This document shows, piece by piece, positions 34,297 to 43,904 of a stretch of DNA of 64,000 bases. A program made the position numbers and the translations under genes. How positions within the stretch are numbered: position 1 is the first letter of the stretch; each line of letters opens with the position of its first letter. The notes beneath the pieces are model-generated. The model was not told where the DNA came from. It made no database searches and saw only the letters and a list, made by a program, of their open reading frames with translations. Source of the DNA: Oscillospiraceae bacterium (GTDB taxonomy: Bacteria; Bacillota; Clostridia; Oscillospirales; Ruminococcaceae); NCBI GenBank assembly GCA_022835495.1, contig BQOK01000001.1:3596001-3660000 (forward strand), given 5' to 3'.

Positions 34297-35075
34297 GCGC
34301 AAAGCCTCCTTTCAAGGGCGGTGGTCAGGTTGGCCAGAATAAAGCCCACGATCCCAATCGCCACCATGCCCACCATGATCTGCAGTGTGTTGCCGGTGTT
34401 CATGCCGCGCACGATCATCCAGCCCACGCCCTCATTGGACTGCACCATCTCCGCGCCCACCACCGCGCTCCAGCCGGCGGTCACGGCGATCTGCAGGCCC
34501 GCAAAGATATACGGCACCGACGATGGCAGCACGATCTCAAAGAACACCTGCCGCTCGTTTGCGCCCAGCATGCGGGCCGCGCCCATGAGCTCGGGATCCA
34601 CGTTTTTTGCGCCGTCGTAGGTGTTCACAGTGATAAAACAGAAGCATCCCAAAAAGATGATGAAGAACTTGCCGGTATCGCCCAAACCGAACCACAGGAT
34701 CGAGAGCGGGATCCAGGCCAGGGGCGGGATGGGGCGGATAAACTCGAAGATGGGCTTGAAAATCGCCTCAAAGATGCGGGAATAGCCCATGCCCACGCCC
34801 AGCGCAATGCCGGCCACGGTGGCCAGGGCAAAGGCCACCGCCACCCGGTACAGGCTGATGCCGATGTGATACAGCATGGTGTGCTTGCCCACCGGCTCCA
34901 CAAAGCTTTTAAAGAAGTTCGCAAGCACCTGGCTGGCCGGCGGCAGGAACATGGAAGCGCTGGTAAAGCGGGCCACCAGCTCCCACACCACCAGCAGGGA
35001 GAGCAGCGAAACGACGGTATAAATGACCGTGAGCTGCTTGATGGAAAAGCGGCTTTTGGCTGTGGTGTCGATCAT
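34272..35075 (-). CDS. ABC importer permease 2 (SsuC/TauC type)
   Basis: A 267-residue membrane subunit with about six helices and the EAA-type loop (EFIRPIPPLAWIPLSILWFG, then GAARMLGANERQVFFEIVLP) that docks onto the ATPases. The family moves sulfonates, sulfate esters, nitrate or thiamine precursors. The ATG overlaps the stop of permease 1, showing translational coupling. Two non-identical permeases in one operon suggest a heterodimeric channel. Confidence 0.9.
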   Translation of the reverse strand: MIDTTAKSRFSIKQLTVIYTVVSLLSLLVVWELVARFTSASMFLPPASQVLANFFKSFVEPVGKHTMLYHIGISLYRVAVAFALATVAGIALGVGMGYSRIFEAIFKPIFEFIRPIPPLAWIPLSILWFGLGDTGKFFIIFLGCFCFITVNTYDGAKNVDPELMGAARMLGANERQVFFEIVLPSSVPYIFAGLQIAVTAGWSAVVGAEMVQSNEGVGWMIVRGMNTGNTLQIMVGMVAIGIVGFILANLTTALERRLCAWNEQKGM

Positions 35076-35863
35076 CCTTTTTTCGCCCCCTTCACAAACT
35101 TTTTCTGCAATTTTTCCAGCACCGCGTTCAGCAAAAGGCCAATAAAGCCAATGGTGAGCATACCCACAATGATCACGTCCGGGCGGCCCAGCATGCGGGC
35201 CATCTGGATCATGAAGCCCAGGCCGCGGGTGGCGGCCAGCAGCTCAGCGGCCACCAGCGCCACCCACGAAGAGCCCAGCGCCAGGCGCAGGCCGGTAAAG
35301 ATCATGGGCAGCGCGGTGGGGATCGCCACCTTGAACAGCAGCTGGCGGTTGGTGGCGCCAAAGGTCTTGCCCACCCACAGGTGCACCTGGCTGGTGCGCC
35401 GGATGCCGGTGTAGGAGTTCACGGTGGCGCTGATGAAGGCGGCGAAAAAGATGATGCCCACCTTGGAGGAATAGCCGATGCCCAGCCACAGGATCATCAG
35501 CGGGATCCAGGCCAGAGCCGGGATCGGGCGGATGATGTCGAACAGGGGTTTTGCGAACAGCTCAAACCGGCGGCTCCACGCCATGCCGATGCCCAGCGGC
35601 ACCCCAATGGCCACGCCCACCACATAGCCGCCCAGGGCGATCTTCAGGCTGGCCCAGATGTTCTCGAACAGGGTCGCGCCGTCCGGGTTGGTGCCGCCCA
35701 TGATCTTGTAAACAAGCGTATCGAGAATCTTGGCCGGGCTGGGCAGCATCAGGGGGCTGATCAGATGCAGCACATCCGTGGCAAGCTCCCAGATCAGCAG
35801 CACCGCCAAAAAAGAACAGGCGGAGATGAGCTTGAATTTATGCTTTTGCGCAAACTGCTTCAT
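35072..35863 (-). CDS. ABC importer permease 1 (SsuC/TauC type)
   Basis: A 263-residue membrane subunit with about six helices and the coupling loop (FDIIRPIPALAWIPLMILWLG, then VGKTFGATNRQLLFKVAIP). It is a paralogue of permease 2, from which it is separated by a 4-base overlap. It is the first gene after the binding-protein gene and its intercistronic hairpin, so its expression is probably lower than that of the binding protein. Confidence 0.9.
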   Translation of the reverse strand: MKQFAQKHKFKLISACSFLAVLLIWELATDVLHLISPLMLPSPAKILDTLVYKIMGGTNPDGATLFENIWASLKIALGGYVVGVAIGVPLGIGMAWSRRFELFAKPLFDIIRPIPALAWIPLMILWLGIGYSSKVGIIFFAAFISATVNSYTGIRRTSQVHLWVGKTFGATNRQLLFKVAIPTALPMIFTGLRLALGSSWVALVAAELLAATRGLGFMIQMARMLGRPDVIIVGMLTIGFIGLLLNAVLEKLQKKFVKGAKKG

Positions 35864-35894
35864 TCAGGTGTCACGCCTTTCGTTTTAGTTTAAA

Positions 35895-35930
35895 GTACGG
35901 CCTGCGGCTCGCGTGAGCCGCAGGCCGTAC
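35895..35930 (-). promoter_or_regulatory. Intercistronic 16-bp hairpin between binding protein and permease genes
   Basis: GTACGGCCTGCGGCTC at 35895-35910, loop GCGT, and the exact complement at 35915-35930. There is no strong T-run on the transcribed side, so it is more likely an mRNA stabiliser or leaky terminator. It would allow excess binding protein over membrane subunits. Confidence 0.8.
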
Positions 35931-35958
35931 CCGTTGCTGTTTATAAAAGCCCTTCGGC

Positions 35959-37023
35959 TCAGCCTTGCTGATAGCCTTTCACAAAGGTGTTGTCCACATT
36001 GGTGGTGAACTTGTCAATGGCGCTGGCGTCCAGCTGGCCCTGGCCCACATAGAACTCGCCCAGTTCCTTTGCAAAGTTGCCCAGCTCGCGGCCCTTCCAG
36101 TCCTCTTTCACCAGGAACTTGGCGCGCTGCAGGTCGGACACGCAGTTCTCGCGGGTGGTTTCCATGCCGTTTTCCTTCAGGAATTCCATGAACAGGTCGG
36201 TGGCCATCTCCTGGTCGTTCTGCAGGGCGGCATTGGCCTCCAGAAGGCACTCCATATATTTTTCGATCAGGTCGGCCTTGCCTTCCACCGCTTTGCGGTT
36301 GGCGACCACCATGTCCACATAGCGGGTGCCCAGATCGGCCAGGTTCGCCACCTGCACCATACCGTCGTTCACCGCGTCAAAGAAGGTGGGCACGTTCAGC
36401 GAAACCGCGTCGCACTGGCCCGCCTGCATGGCCTGATAGGCCTGCACGGTGTCCATGTTCACGATGTTCACGTCGGTGGCCTCCAGCCCCAGCTTTTCAA
36501 GCCATTTCAAAATGGTGAAGTGCTGCGCGGTGCCCACCGGGGTCAGAATGGTGATTCCCTTTACCGTGTCCGGGCTGCCCAGCACGGTGGGGAAGGAGGG
36601 ATTGTAGCCGGTGTCCTTTGCAATGGGGCTGTCGGGCTTTACAAAAACGCCCTGGCCATCGGTGGATTCCAGCACCTCGCCGATCACCATCTCGTCGTAG
36701 TTGGCCATGCCGGTCACGGCCGCGGCGCCCATGGCGCCCACGTCCCACAGATCGGCCGCCAGCGCCTCGTTCATGGGCGCGCCGGTATCGAACATGGTGA
36801 TCTCCATGCGGAAGCCGGCCTTTTCAGCCAGGCCGTTTTTCTGAATGTAGTAGGTGGGCAGGCTGGTAATGGTGGGCATTGCCGCCACCCGCAGCACCGG
36901 CAGGTCGCTGTTGCCCGCGCCGTTGCCTGTGCCGCCGCCCGCGGAAGGTGCGCTGCCACCCCCGCAGGCCGCCAGGGACAATGCCATTCCAGCTGCCAGA
37001 ACCAATGCAAGAAGCTTTTTCAT
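35959..37023 (-). CDS. Substrate-binding lipoprotein of SsuA/TauA (NMT1-like) family
   Basis: A 354-residue lipoprotein. The signal peptide MKKLLALVLAAGMALSLAAC ends in lipobox LAAC (Cys20), followed by a Gly/Ser-rich tether. The mature part follows the NMT1/SsuA fold (VLRVAAMPTITSLPTYYIQK; YQAMQAGQCDAVSLNVPTFF). It delivers the substrate to the two permeases downstream. The family covers taurine, alkyl sulfonates, nitrate and thiamine precursors; with two sulfatases in the same cluster a sulfated organic compound is the best guess. The RBS is AAAGGAGG. Confidence 0.92.
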   Translation of the reverse strand: MKKLLALVLAAGMALSLAACGGGSAPSAGGGTGNGAGNSDLPVLRVAAMPTITSLPTYYIQKNGLAEKAGFRMEITMFDTGAPMNEALAADLWDVGAMGAAAVTGMANYDEMVIGEVLESTDGQGVFVKPDSPIAKDTGYNPSFPTVLGSPDTVKGITILTPVGTAQHFTILKWLEKLGLEATDVNIVNMDTVQAYQAMQAGQCDAVSLNVPTFFDAVNDGMVQVANLADLGTRYVDMVVANRKAVEGKADLIEKYMECLLEANAALQNDQEMATDLFMEFLKENGMETTRENCVSDLQRAKFLVKEDWKGRELGNFAKELGEFYVGQGQLDASAIDKFTTNVDNTFVKGYQQG

Positions 37024-37364
37024 GTGTTTTCCTCCTTTGAATCCTCACGGTGTTTGCGGCCGGCCGGGCCGCTCTCTTTGGTTTCATCATAACAAAAAAG
37101 CCCACCGCTCTTTTTTTCATTTTTTTTACTTTTTCTTTCGCCCTCCAAAACAGTTTTCGTGTTTTTTACTTTTGTTTTTGATTTTTGATTTCCAGGCCCT
37201 TTCTTCCGGCTATTTTCACTATGCGATCCTTTGTTTTTTGGATGGTTGCACAAGGCCGAAGCGCCCGCATCTCCCGCTTTCCAGCCCCGCATGCAACCCC
37301 GGCGCCGCCCGCGCATAGAATAAAGCGGGGCTCTTGCCCCACGATCGAAAGGAGGCTGCACGCC
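37024..37364. promoter_or_regulatory. Divergent control region between importer cluster and ferritin-like gene
   Basis: 341 bases with no gene. On the minus strand TATGAT (37091-37086) is a plausible -10 for the importer cluster, without any TTGACA-like -35, which would suit activation by the cluster's own AraC-type response regulator. Long T and A tracts (37111-37140 and 37150-37190) may bend DNA or hold regulator sites. No clear direct repeat was found by eye. Confidence 0.4.
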
Positions 37365-37898
37365 ATGCCTGACCCGATTACCGGCGACCTGCACTACCGC
37401 GAGGGCTTTTCCGATCCCGCGCCCTATCCTGCGCTTCAGGTGCAGGGCAAAAACCCCTATTACGCCCGCCTGCTGATGGAGGATTACGCCGGCCCCTCCG
37501 GCGAAATGACCGCCGCCAACCAATACATTTACCATCATACCATGACCGACAGCGCCCCGGAAGCCGCTGCTGCGCTGGAAAAGATCTCCATTGTGGAAAT
37601 GATGCACATGGAAAAGCTGGCAAAAACCATCCGTCTGCTGGGGGTGGACCCCCATGTAAAGGGCGGGCCGGAGGCTGCTGCCTGGACCAGCGGCTCCATC
37701 CAATACGGCCTTACCCTTGCCCAGCGCCTGCATCTGGACCTGGCCAGTGAATACGAGGCCATTTACAACTACGAAAAGCACATCCGCATGATCGACGACC
37801 CTTACATCAAGGCCCTGCTGCGGCGCATCGTTTTGGATGAACAGCTGCATGTGAAGCATTTCAAACAGCTCATCTGCCGCTTCGACCAGGAAAGCTGA
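37365..37898 (+). CDS. Ferritin-like di-iron or di-manganese protein
   Basis: A 177-residue four-helix protein of the ferritin/rubrerythrin superfamily. Probable metal ligands are the Glu in SGEMTAANQYIYHH, the Glu and His in IVEMMHMEKL, the Glu in ASEYEAIYNYEKHI, and the Glu and His in VLDEQLHVKHF. That is a full set of two EXXH helices plus two further Glu. It resembles the CotJC/manganese-catalase-like and rubrerythrin-like proteins of anaerobes and may remove peroxide. Start ATG 37365 follows AAAGGAGG. It is transcribed away from the importer cluster. Confidence 0.8.
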   Translation: MPDPITGDLHYREGFSDPAPYPALQVQGKNPYYARLLMEDYAGPSGEMTAANQYIYHHTMTDSAPEAAAALEKISIVEMMHMEKLAKTIRLLGVDPHVKGGPEAAAWTSGSIQYGLTLAQRLHLDLASEYEAIYNYEKHIRMIDDPYIKALLRRIVLDEQLHVKHFKQLICRFDQES

Positions 37899-37980
37899 GT
37901 AAAAAATTCCCGGGTGCCCTTTCGTTTTATCTGAAAACAAGTTTATTGCATCCATCAAACCATCGGACGGCACAGCGCAA

Positions 37981-38008
37981 AAAGCAGCCTGGCAGAGGCT
38001 GCTTTTTT
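37981..38008 (+). terminator. Terminator after the ferritin-like gene
   Basis: AAAGCAGCC at 37981-37989 pairs with GGCTGCTTT starting at 37997, followed by TTTT. It is a compact factor-independent terminator. Confidence 0.85.
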
Positions 38009-38095
38009 ATTTTCCTGTTTTTTCCTTATACGCACTTTAGTTCGTGGGAATTTTTTCACATTTAATATACGATTCCTGTAGAAAGGAGGGATACA

Positions 38096-38332
38096 ATGCC
38101 TATTGAAGTCGCTTTCGCACAGGTCCTGCTGAAACGCCGCCACGCGCTTGGGCTCACCCAGGCACAGGCCGCGGAGCTGTGTAATCTCTCAGAGCGTGGC
38201 TACCAAAAAATCGAACGGGCGCAGGTGGTAACCAAGCTCGACACCGCGGCCTGCATCGCCCACGCCTTGGGCTTTGGGCTCGACGCCGCACTGCAGCTGG
38301 CCTACGGCGAAACTCCTCAGACCGCAGAGTAA
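38096..38332 (+). CDS. Small XRE-family helix-turn-helix regulator
   Basis: A 78-residue protein made of little more than an XRE/Cro helix-turn-helix (LLKRRHALGLTQAQAAELCN, then LSERGYQKIERAQVVTKLDT). It starts with ATG after AAAGGAGGG. Such small proteins bind operators as dimers. The target is unknown. It stands alone between two terminators. Confidence 0.78.
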   Translation: MPIEVAFAQVLLKRRHALGLTQAQAAELCNLSERGYQKIERAQVVTKLDTAACIAHALGFGLDAALQLAYGETPQTAE

Positions 38333-38383
38333 CGGCCCCTGCGCCGCCCTGCCGGCAAGCCTTTGGTCAACAAAAACCAAAAG

Positions 38384-38424
38384 AAAACCGTTGGAACGCT
38401 CAAAAAGCAGTTCCAACGGTTTTT
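38384..38424. terminator. Bidirectional terminator between XRE gene and tRNA-Asn
   Basis: A perfect 14-bp stem, AAAACCGTTGGAAC at 38384-38397 with its complement at 38410-38423 and a 12-base loop. T tracts on both outgoing sides let it serve the + strand XRE gene and the minus-strand tRNA. Confidence 0.9.
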
Positions 38425-38425
38425 C

Positions 38426-38501
38426 TGGCTCCCCCTGTTGGGCTCGAACCAACGACCCTGCGGTTAACAGCCGCATGCTCTACCGACTGAGCTAAGGAGG
38501 A
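38426..38501 (-). tRNA. tRNA-Asn (GTT)
   Basis: A 76-base cloverleaf including encoded CCA. The acceptor TCCTCCT pairs with AGGGGGA. The anticodon loop CTGTTAA gives anticodon GTT, and the T arm GTTGG-TTCGAGC-CCAAC is canonical. Confidence 0.97.
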
Positions 38502-38579
38502 ATATCTTCACATCTGCAAGCGCAGTGCCTGCGGGCGCCGCCCTTTAAACCCGAGGGTTTTATCAATGTGACGTGTTAT

Positions 38580-38608
38580 ATTATACCCACATTCATCTGG
38601 TTTGTCAA
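38580..38608 (-). promoter_or_regulatory. Consensus sigma-A promoter of tRNA-Asn
   Basis: On the minus strand TTGACA (38608-38603) and TATAAT (38585-38580) are separated by exactly 17 bases. The match to consensus is perfect, as expected for a strong stable-RNA promoter. The distance from the -10 to the tRNA is about 78 bases. Confidence 0.92.
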
Positions 38609-38684
38609 CCGGATTTTTCTATATCGCAAAACATTCTTAAACCTTTGCAATTTCAGCATTTTGCGCCCTCCTGCCCCCCGGTGA

Positions 38685-38721
38685 GCCTGATCCTGCCGCG
38701 GTGCCCGCGGCAGGATCAGGC
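38685..38721 (-). terminator. Hairpin 3' of araA
   Basis: A perfect 16-bp stem, GCCTGATCCTGCCGCG at 38685-38700 with its complement at 38706-38721 and a 5-base loop, about 75 bases after the araA stop. There is no T-run, so it may protect the mRNA end or act as a weak terminator. Confidence 0.65.
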
Positions 38722-38794
38722 AGCGGCCCAGTGCGGCAGCTCCCGCTTGGCCTTATCCTCCTTTTGGCCTTGCTCTTGCCGCATTCCATCCGCC

Positions 38795-40270
38795 TTATTT
38801 CAGCTTCCAGGCAAGGTCGGCCAGGAACAGCTCCCGTTCCAGCCCCTCCACAGTGGTGCCTTTTGTGATGTGCACAAACTCGATATCCATCATACGGGCC
38901 CAGTCCTTCATCTGCCCGGCGGTCAGGTCGTAGCTCAGCACCGTGTGGTGCGCGCCGCCCGCCGTGATCCAGCACTCCACGCCCGCGGCAAGGCTCGGCT
39001 CCGCCCGCCACATCACCCGCGCCACCGGCAGGTTCGGCATCGCCAGGATGGGCTTCACGCAGTGGATGTCCTGGCAGATCAGGCGCAGGCGGCCGCCCAT
39101 ATCAATGAGGCTCACCACAATGGCGTCGCCCTCATGCCCCTCGAACACCAGGCGGGCGGGCGGCTCCCGGTCGCCGATGCCCAGCGGGTGCACTTCAATG
39201 CGGGGCCGCTGCGCCGCCACGCTGGGGCACACCTCCAACATGTGGGCGCCCAGGCTGTATTCGTTGCCTTTTTCCAGGTGGTAGGTATAGTCTTCCATAA
39301 AGGTGGTGCCGCCCGTCTGCCCCTCGCTCATGGCTTTCAGGATGGCCGTCATGGCCGCCGCCTTCCAGTCGCCCTCGCCGCCGTAGCCGTAACCCTGGGC
39401 CATCAGGTGCTGGCTGGCAAGGCCCGGCAGCTGGCGCATGCCGTACAGGTCCTGGAAGGTATTGCTGAACGCCATGCAGCCCTCGGCGTCCAGCAGCTTT
39501 TTCATGGCGATCTCCTCGCGCGCCTGGTAGCGCACGGTGCCCATGTCGTCCGTGGCAAAGTCGTACTGGGCGCGATAGGTGTTTATGAGGGCGTCGATCT
39601 CCTCCTCGGTCACAGCGCGCATCGTTTCTACCAGCTGCCCCACGGGCCAGGTGTTCACCTGCCAGCCCAGCTTCGCCTGCACCTCCACCTTGTCGCCCTC
39701 GGTAACGGCCACCTCCCGCATGTTGTCGCCGAAGCGCATCACCTTCAGCTCCTTGCTGAACGCCGCGCCCACGGCCGCGCGCATCCAGCCGCCCAGGCGC
39801 TGCTGCACCTCCGTGTCCCGCCAGTAGCCCGCGATCACCTTGCGCGGCAGGCGCAGGCGCGCCCCGATGAAGCCATGCTCCCGGTCGCCGTGGGCGGCCT
39901 GGTTCAGGTTCATAAAGTCCATGTCGATTTCTTCGTCCGGTATCTCACGATTGTACTGCGTGGCGAAATGGCAATAGGGCTTTTGCAGCGCCGCAAAGCC
40001 GTTGATCCACATTTTTGAGGGGCTGAAGGTATGGCACCAGGCGATGATCCCCGCGCATTTTGGGTCGTAGTTCGCTTCGCGCACCACATCCGTGATCTCC
40101 CGGTTGGTCTTGGCGGTAACCTTGTAGGCCAGCTTGCAGGGCAGCTTCCCCGAGGCGTTCAACACCTCGGCCATCTCCGCTGCGCGTGCCGCCACGGTTT
40201 CCAGCACCTCCGGGCCATACAAAGACTGGCTGCCCACCACAAACCAGAACTCATAATCTTTCAGGCGCAT
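38795..40270 (-). CDS. araA: L-arabinose isomerase
   Basis: A 491-residue enzyme converting L-arabinose to L-ribulose in the cytoplasm. Length and sequence are typical of AraA (FWFVVGSQSLYGPEVL start, IIAWCHTFSPSKMWINGF, QYNREIPDEEIDMDFMNLNQ, YGYGGEGDWKAAAM). Metal-binding Glu and His residues lie in the GGEGD and later GHxW-like segments. The RBS is AAGGAGGAG. It follows the kinase gene by 12 bases in a three-gene operon. araD is not in the window. Confidence 0.96.
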   Translation of the reverse strand: MRLKDYEFWFVVGSQSLYGPEVLETVAARAAEMAEVLNASGKLPCKLAYKVTAKTNREITDVVREANYDPKCAGIIAWCHTFSPSKMWINGFAALQKPYCHFATQYNREIPDEEIDMDFMNLNQAAHGDREHGFIGARLRLPRKVIAGYWRDTEVQQRLGGWMRAAVGAAFSKELKVMRFGDNMREVAVTEGDKVEVQAKLGWQVNTWPVGQLVETMRAVTEEEIDALINTYRAQYDFATDDMGTVRYQAREEIAMKKLLDAEGCMAFSNTFQDLYGMRQLPGLASQHLMAQGYGYGGEGDWKAAAMTAILKAMSEGQTGGTTFMEDYTYHLEKGNEYSLGAHMLEVCPSVAAQRPRIEVHPLGIGDREPPARLVFEGHEGDAIVVSLIDMGGRLRLICQDIHCVKPILAMPNLPVARVMWRAEPSLAAGVECWITAGGAHHTVLSYDLTAGQMKDWARMMDIEFVHITKGTTVEGLERELFLADLAWKLK

Positions 40271-40282
40271 CTTCGCTCCTCC

Positions 40283-41875
40283 TTATTGCAGGGCCTCCGC
40301 AGCGGCTTGTTCTGCCGCAAGGCCCTTTTTGTAGCGTTCCATGAAGCGGGCAAAGCCCGCGCGGTCTGTTTCTTGCGGGGGCTCAATGCTGCCTTTCGCA
40401 GCGGCGAACACGCGGTCCGCCAGATAGCGCTCCAGCGTTTCGCCTTTTCTCCTGTTCAGCATATATGCCGCCAGTACCGCCATGCCCCAGGGCCCGCCCT
40501 CGCCGGCTGTTTCCATCACAGCCACCGGCACGCCCAGCGCGCCCGCCAGCAGCCGCTGGCCCACAATGGGCGTTTTGAACAACCCGCCGTGGCCGCACAG
40601 CGTGTCCAGCGGCACGCCCTCTCCCTCCAAAAGAATGTCCATGCCCAGCTTCAGCGTGGCCATGGCGGAATACAGCTGTGCGCGGGAAAAATTTGCCAGG
40701 TTAAGCCTGGCGTCCGGCCGGCGCACAAAGAGCGGGCAGCCCTGTGCAAGGCCGGCCACCGGTTCCCCCGAATAACAGTTGTAGTTCACAAGGCCGCCGC
40801 AGTCCGCCTCGCCCTCCAGCGCCTTTTTATAAAACAGCTCATACAGCGCCTGCTTTGAGAGCGCCGCGCCCGCTGCCCCGGCCATCTCGCCCAACAGCTT
40901 TACCCAGGCGTCCAGGTCGGAGGTGCAGGTGTTGCAGTGCACCATGGCCACCGGAGCGCCCGCGGGTGTCGTGACCATGTCGATCTCCGGGTACACTCGG
41001 GACAGCGGTTTTTCCAGCACGGCCATGGCGAACACCGACGTACCCGCCGACACATTGCCCGTGCGCGGGGCCACGCTGCCCGTGGCCACCATGCCGGTGC
41101 CCGCATCGCCCTCGGGCGGGCACAGCGGCACACCGGGGCGCAGCGTGCCCGTGGGGTCCAGCAGCTTCGCCCCCTCCGCCGTCAGCACGCCCGCGGCCTC
41201 GCCCGCGCGCAGCACGCGGGGCAAAATGTCTTCCAGCCGATAGGCAAGCTCATGCGCCTGCAGCAGGCCGTTGAACCGGCGCACCATCGCCGCGTCGTAA
41301 TCGCACGCCGCGCTGTCGATGGGAAACATCCCGGAGGCGTCCCCCACACCCAGCACCTTTTCACCTGTAAGCCGCCAATGCACATAGCCCGCCAGGGTTG
41401 TGAGGAAGGCAATATCCTTCACCTGCCCTTCCCCGTTCAGCATGGCCTGATACAAATGCGCGGCGCTCCACCGCTGGGGGATGTTGAACCCGAACAGCTC
41501 TGTTAATTCCGCGGCCGCGGGGCCTGTCGTGGTGTTGCGCCAGGTGCGGAAGGGCGCCAGCTGCGCACCGTTCCTGCTGAAGGGCAGGTAGCCGTGCATC
41601 ATACCCGAAACGCCCATGGCCCCCACCGCTGTGGGCGGCGTGCCGTATTGCGCAGCAAAAGCCGCAGCCAGCTTTGCGTAGGCAGCCCGCACGCCCGCCC
41701 ACACCTCGTCCAGCGGGTAGGTCCAGCAGCCGTTCTCCAGCCGGTTCTCCCACTCGTGCGCCCCCGAGGCCAGCACCGTGTGATCCGGCCCAATCAGTAC
41801 CGCCTTAATGCGTGTGGAGCCCAGCTCAATGCCCAGGGCGGTCCTTTTTGTCTGCAATGCCTCCAACCTTTCCAT
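40283..41875 (-). CDS. FGGY-family carbohydrate kinase, probable L-ribulokinase
   Basis: A 530-residue sugar kinase with the FGGY two-domain pattern: N-terminal phosphate loop [33 protein letters not shown], and the C-terminal ATP-binding signature around [20 protein letters not shown]. Being next to araA it most likely phosphorylates L-ribulose, but it is not the classical AraB subfamily, so the substrate is inferred. Start ATG 41875 follows GGGAGGAG; an upstream in-frame start overlaps the hydrolase gene and has no RBS. Confidence 0.85.
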   Translation of the reverse strand: MERLEALQTKRTALGIELGSTRIKAVLIGPDHTVLASGAHEWENRLENGCWTYPLDEVWAGVRAAYAKLAAAFAAQYGTPPTAVGAMGVSGMMHGYLPFSRNGAQLAPFRTWRNTTTGPAAAELTELFGFNIPQRWSAAHLYQAMLNGEGQVKDIAFLTTLAGYVHWRLTGEKVLGVGDASGMFPIDSAACDYDAAMVRRFNGLLQAHELAYRLEDILPRVLRAGEAAGVLTAEGAKLLDPTGTLRPGVPLCPPEGDAGTGMVATGSVAPRTGNVSAGTSVFAMAVLEKPLSRVYPEIDMVTTPAGAPVAMVHCNTCTSDLDAWVKLLGEMAGAAGAALSKQALYELFYKKALEGEADCGGLVNYNCYSGEPVAGLAQGCPLFVRRPDARLNLANFSRAQLYSAMATLKLGMDILLEGEGVPLDTLCGHGGLFKTPIVGQRLLAGALGVPVAVMETAGEGGPWGMAVLAAYMLNRRKGETLERYLADRVFAAAKGSIEPPQETDRAGFARFMERYKKGLAAEQAAAEALQ

Positions 41876-41924
41876 CAACTCCTCCCTCTTCCGCACACCC
41901 GGCCGCAAGCATATATAATCCTTT

Positions 41925-43904
41925 TTACAGGCCAAACATCGTAATGTCAATGCCCTCGATCATATATTGGCCGGTGCCCACCTGCATCATAATAAAAATG
42001 AAGGAATTCAACAGGGCCCCCACCCAGATGTTGCCTGTTCGTTTATAGGTATAGCGCGCAATGATCGGAGAGAGTGTCAGCGGCACGAGCATCGACCACA
42101 CCACGGTAAAGGTCGAGCAGGCTTCTCCCGTCAACAGCGAACCGGTGGCAAAAAGGGCAGAATATTCCCGGAAAAGCAGCAGGCCCAGCCCAAGAACGTT
42201 TCCCACGCACACAATCGCTGTGGACGCCCATTCCGGCAAGTCTTTAAAACGGGTATTTGCATTCAGGATCGCGTTCACGATATAGAAGGGGGCGCAAAGC
42301 AGCAAATAACGAAGCATTACAAATATTTTTACCGGCCGGAACGTGGTAAAGTCGATGGTGGCAATCACGAAATCGACATTAAAAGCGGCGTCGATGCACC
42401 AAAGGACCAGGTGAATCGCACAGAACACGGTGAATGCCATCAGCGCGGACTGTACAAGCTTGTCCGCAGATAACTTTGCCGGGTCCAGCGGGTTTTTCCA
42501 GTGATAGCTTTTATCTTTGCGGTTGAGAACCACTTTTATTTGAGAAACAATGTAGATTGCCAGCAGTGATACAAGCGCTGTAATGAAAGACCAATACCCC
42601 AGCGCCCCCGAAGTGTGCGCTGCATTGGGGAAGAAATTGCTGGAGGGGATCAGCTTGGAGCCTGCAGCAGTACATGGTACCATTGTCAGATAAGAAAAAA
42701 CGGTAAGGAAAATGAACATGCAGATAAGCGGCACCGATTCCTTAAGGTTCCGGAAAGACGGAAGCCCCTTTTGATCGCTGATGATCAATGCCTCCTGAGT
42801 GCCCCGCAACCTTTTGAACATCGGCGTGAACAGCAGCAGGTCAAAAATGGCCAGCGCAAGCACAAACCAGCCCGCAAGCCCTACCGCTAAAAACGCTGTA
42901 AACCAACCCCAGAGCTGATGTTCGGAAGGGATGTATGCCGCGCCGCCGGGAACACCAAATGCTCCGTAGAAGAAATTCACGTTCGTTGCGGTGCCTGTTT
43001 TGGAGAAAAGCGCACCGGGGTGCGTGTTTGCGGGGTGATACAGCACCCGGCCGCCGATCCCCTCAAACTTTGTTCCTTCCGCCACCTCATGCGCCCCGCC
43101 TGCGTCAAACCATATCCCCGTCGGAACTTCCGCTGCGTCAAACGCGGGGTATACCTCCTGGATCCAACCAGTGGCGATCGGGGAACTTGTAAACGTATAA
43201 GACCCAACATAAGTAGCGTCAATTTCATCATACTTTCCCACGCTGAGGCCAAAGGTAACGCCGTCTATCGCGCCGGGCTGCAGATCATAAATCCCCAGCG
43301 TGCCCTGGGCGCACAGCCACGCCTTGATCTTGGGATTTTCTTCGCCCAGGTTAATCACGTTGATCACGGCGGCAGAGCCATTGTTCCCCCAACTGTGGCC
43401 GGTAACTCCCACCTGCGTTTCATCCACACAGGGCATGCTCATTGCTAACTCCACCATCGCCTCCATGCCCATGGTATTGTGGGTGAGTGCGTCCACCCCC
43501 TTATCCGTCTTGCCGTGGCCCATCGCGTCGAAGGCGATCACCACAAAGCCTCTGCGCGCCAGCTCAATATAGATCGGCGCAGTGGTGTCTTTATTCGACA
43601 GTCCGCCGTGCATCATCACCACGGCAGGCGCCGGGTTTTCAGGGGTGGCATTCTTCGGCACCAATACCTTATAGGTCATTTTCTCTGTTGTGCTGGAGGT
43701 AAAGGTGGCTGTAATATTTTTATTTCCAGCGGTATTGTTCACAGCAATGGTTTCCGCCACTTGGGCAAGGGGTTTGTTGTTATAATTCTGAACGTTGATC
43801 GATCCGCCGCCGCTCTGTACCAGGTTGGCGCCCAAACTGCCTGCAAAACAAAGCACCAAAGCGATTACAAAAAGAACAAGTGCTCTCTTTTTCTCCTTTA
43901 ACAT
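41925..43904 (-). CDS. Membrane-anchored alpha/beta hydrolase with C-terminal multi-helix domain
   Basis: A 659-residue protein. An N-terminal helix ([19 protein letters not shown]) is followed by an extracellular alpha/beta-hydrolase domain (about 40-330) with oxyanion segment [12 protein letters not shown], nucleophile elbow GHSWG near residue 170 and a candidate catalytic His in ANTHPGALF. The second half (about 340-650) contains some eight membrane helices. Such a fusion would let an esterase act at the outer face of the membrane. Being first in the arabinose operon it may remove an ester group from arabinose-containing compounds. Start ATG 43904 follows AAAGGAGGAG. The substrate is not known. 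Confidence 0.78.
   Translation of the reverse strand: MLKEKKRALVLFVIALVLCFAGSLGANLVQSGGGSINVQNYNNKPLAQVAETIAVNNTAGNKNITATFTSSTTEKMTYKVLVPKNATPENPAPAVVMMHGGLSNKDTTAPIYIELARRGFVVIAFDAMGHGKTDKGVDALTHNTMGMEAMVELAMSMPCVDETQVGVTGHSWGNNGSAAVINVINLGEENPKIKAWLCAQGTLGIYDLQPGAIDGVTFGLSVGKYDEIDATYVGSYTFTSSPIATGWIQEVYPAFDAAEVPTGIWFDAGGAHEVAEGTKFEGIGGRVLYHPANTHPGALFSKTGTATNVNFFYGAFGVPGGAAYIPSEHQLWGWFTAFLAVGLAGWFVLALAIFDLLLFTPMFKRLRGTQEALIISDQKGLPSFRNLKESVPLICMFIFLTVFSYLTMVPCTAAGSKLIPSSNFFPNAAHTSGALGYWSFITALVSLLAIYIVSQIKVVLNRKDKSYHWKNPLDPAKLSADKLVQSALMAFTVFCAIHLVLWCIDAAFNVDFVIATIDFTTFRPVKIFVMLRYLLLCAPFYIVNAILNANTRFKDLPEWASTAIVCVGNVLGLGLLLFREYSALFATGSLLTGEACSTFTVVWSMLVPLTLSPIIARYTYKRTGNIWVGALLNSFIFIMMQVGTGQYMIEGIDITMFGL

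Noticed and set aside
32587-34620. Long + strand open frame of 677 codons opposite the ABC transporter genes
   Set aside because: It is antisense to two clear ATPases with intact motifs. High GC at third positions keeps the opposite frame open. Similar antisense frames at 27289-29016, 30942-32657, 35965-37092, 38573-40018 and 60477-62969 were rejected for the same reason.
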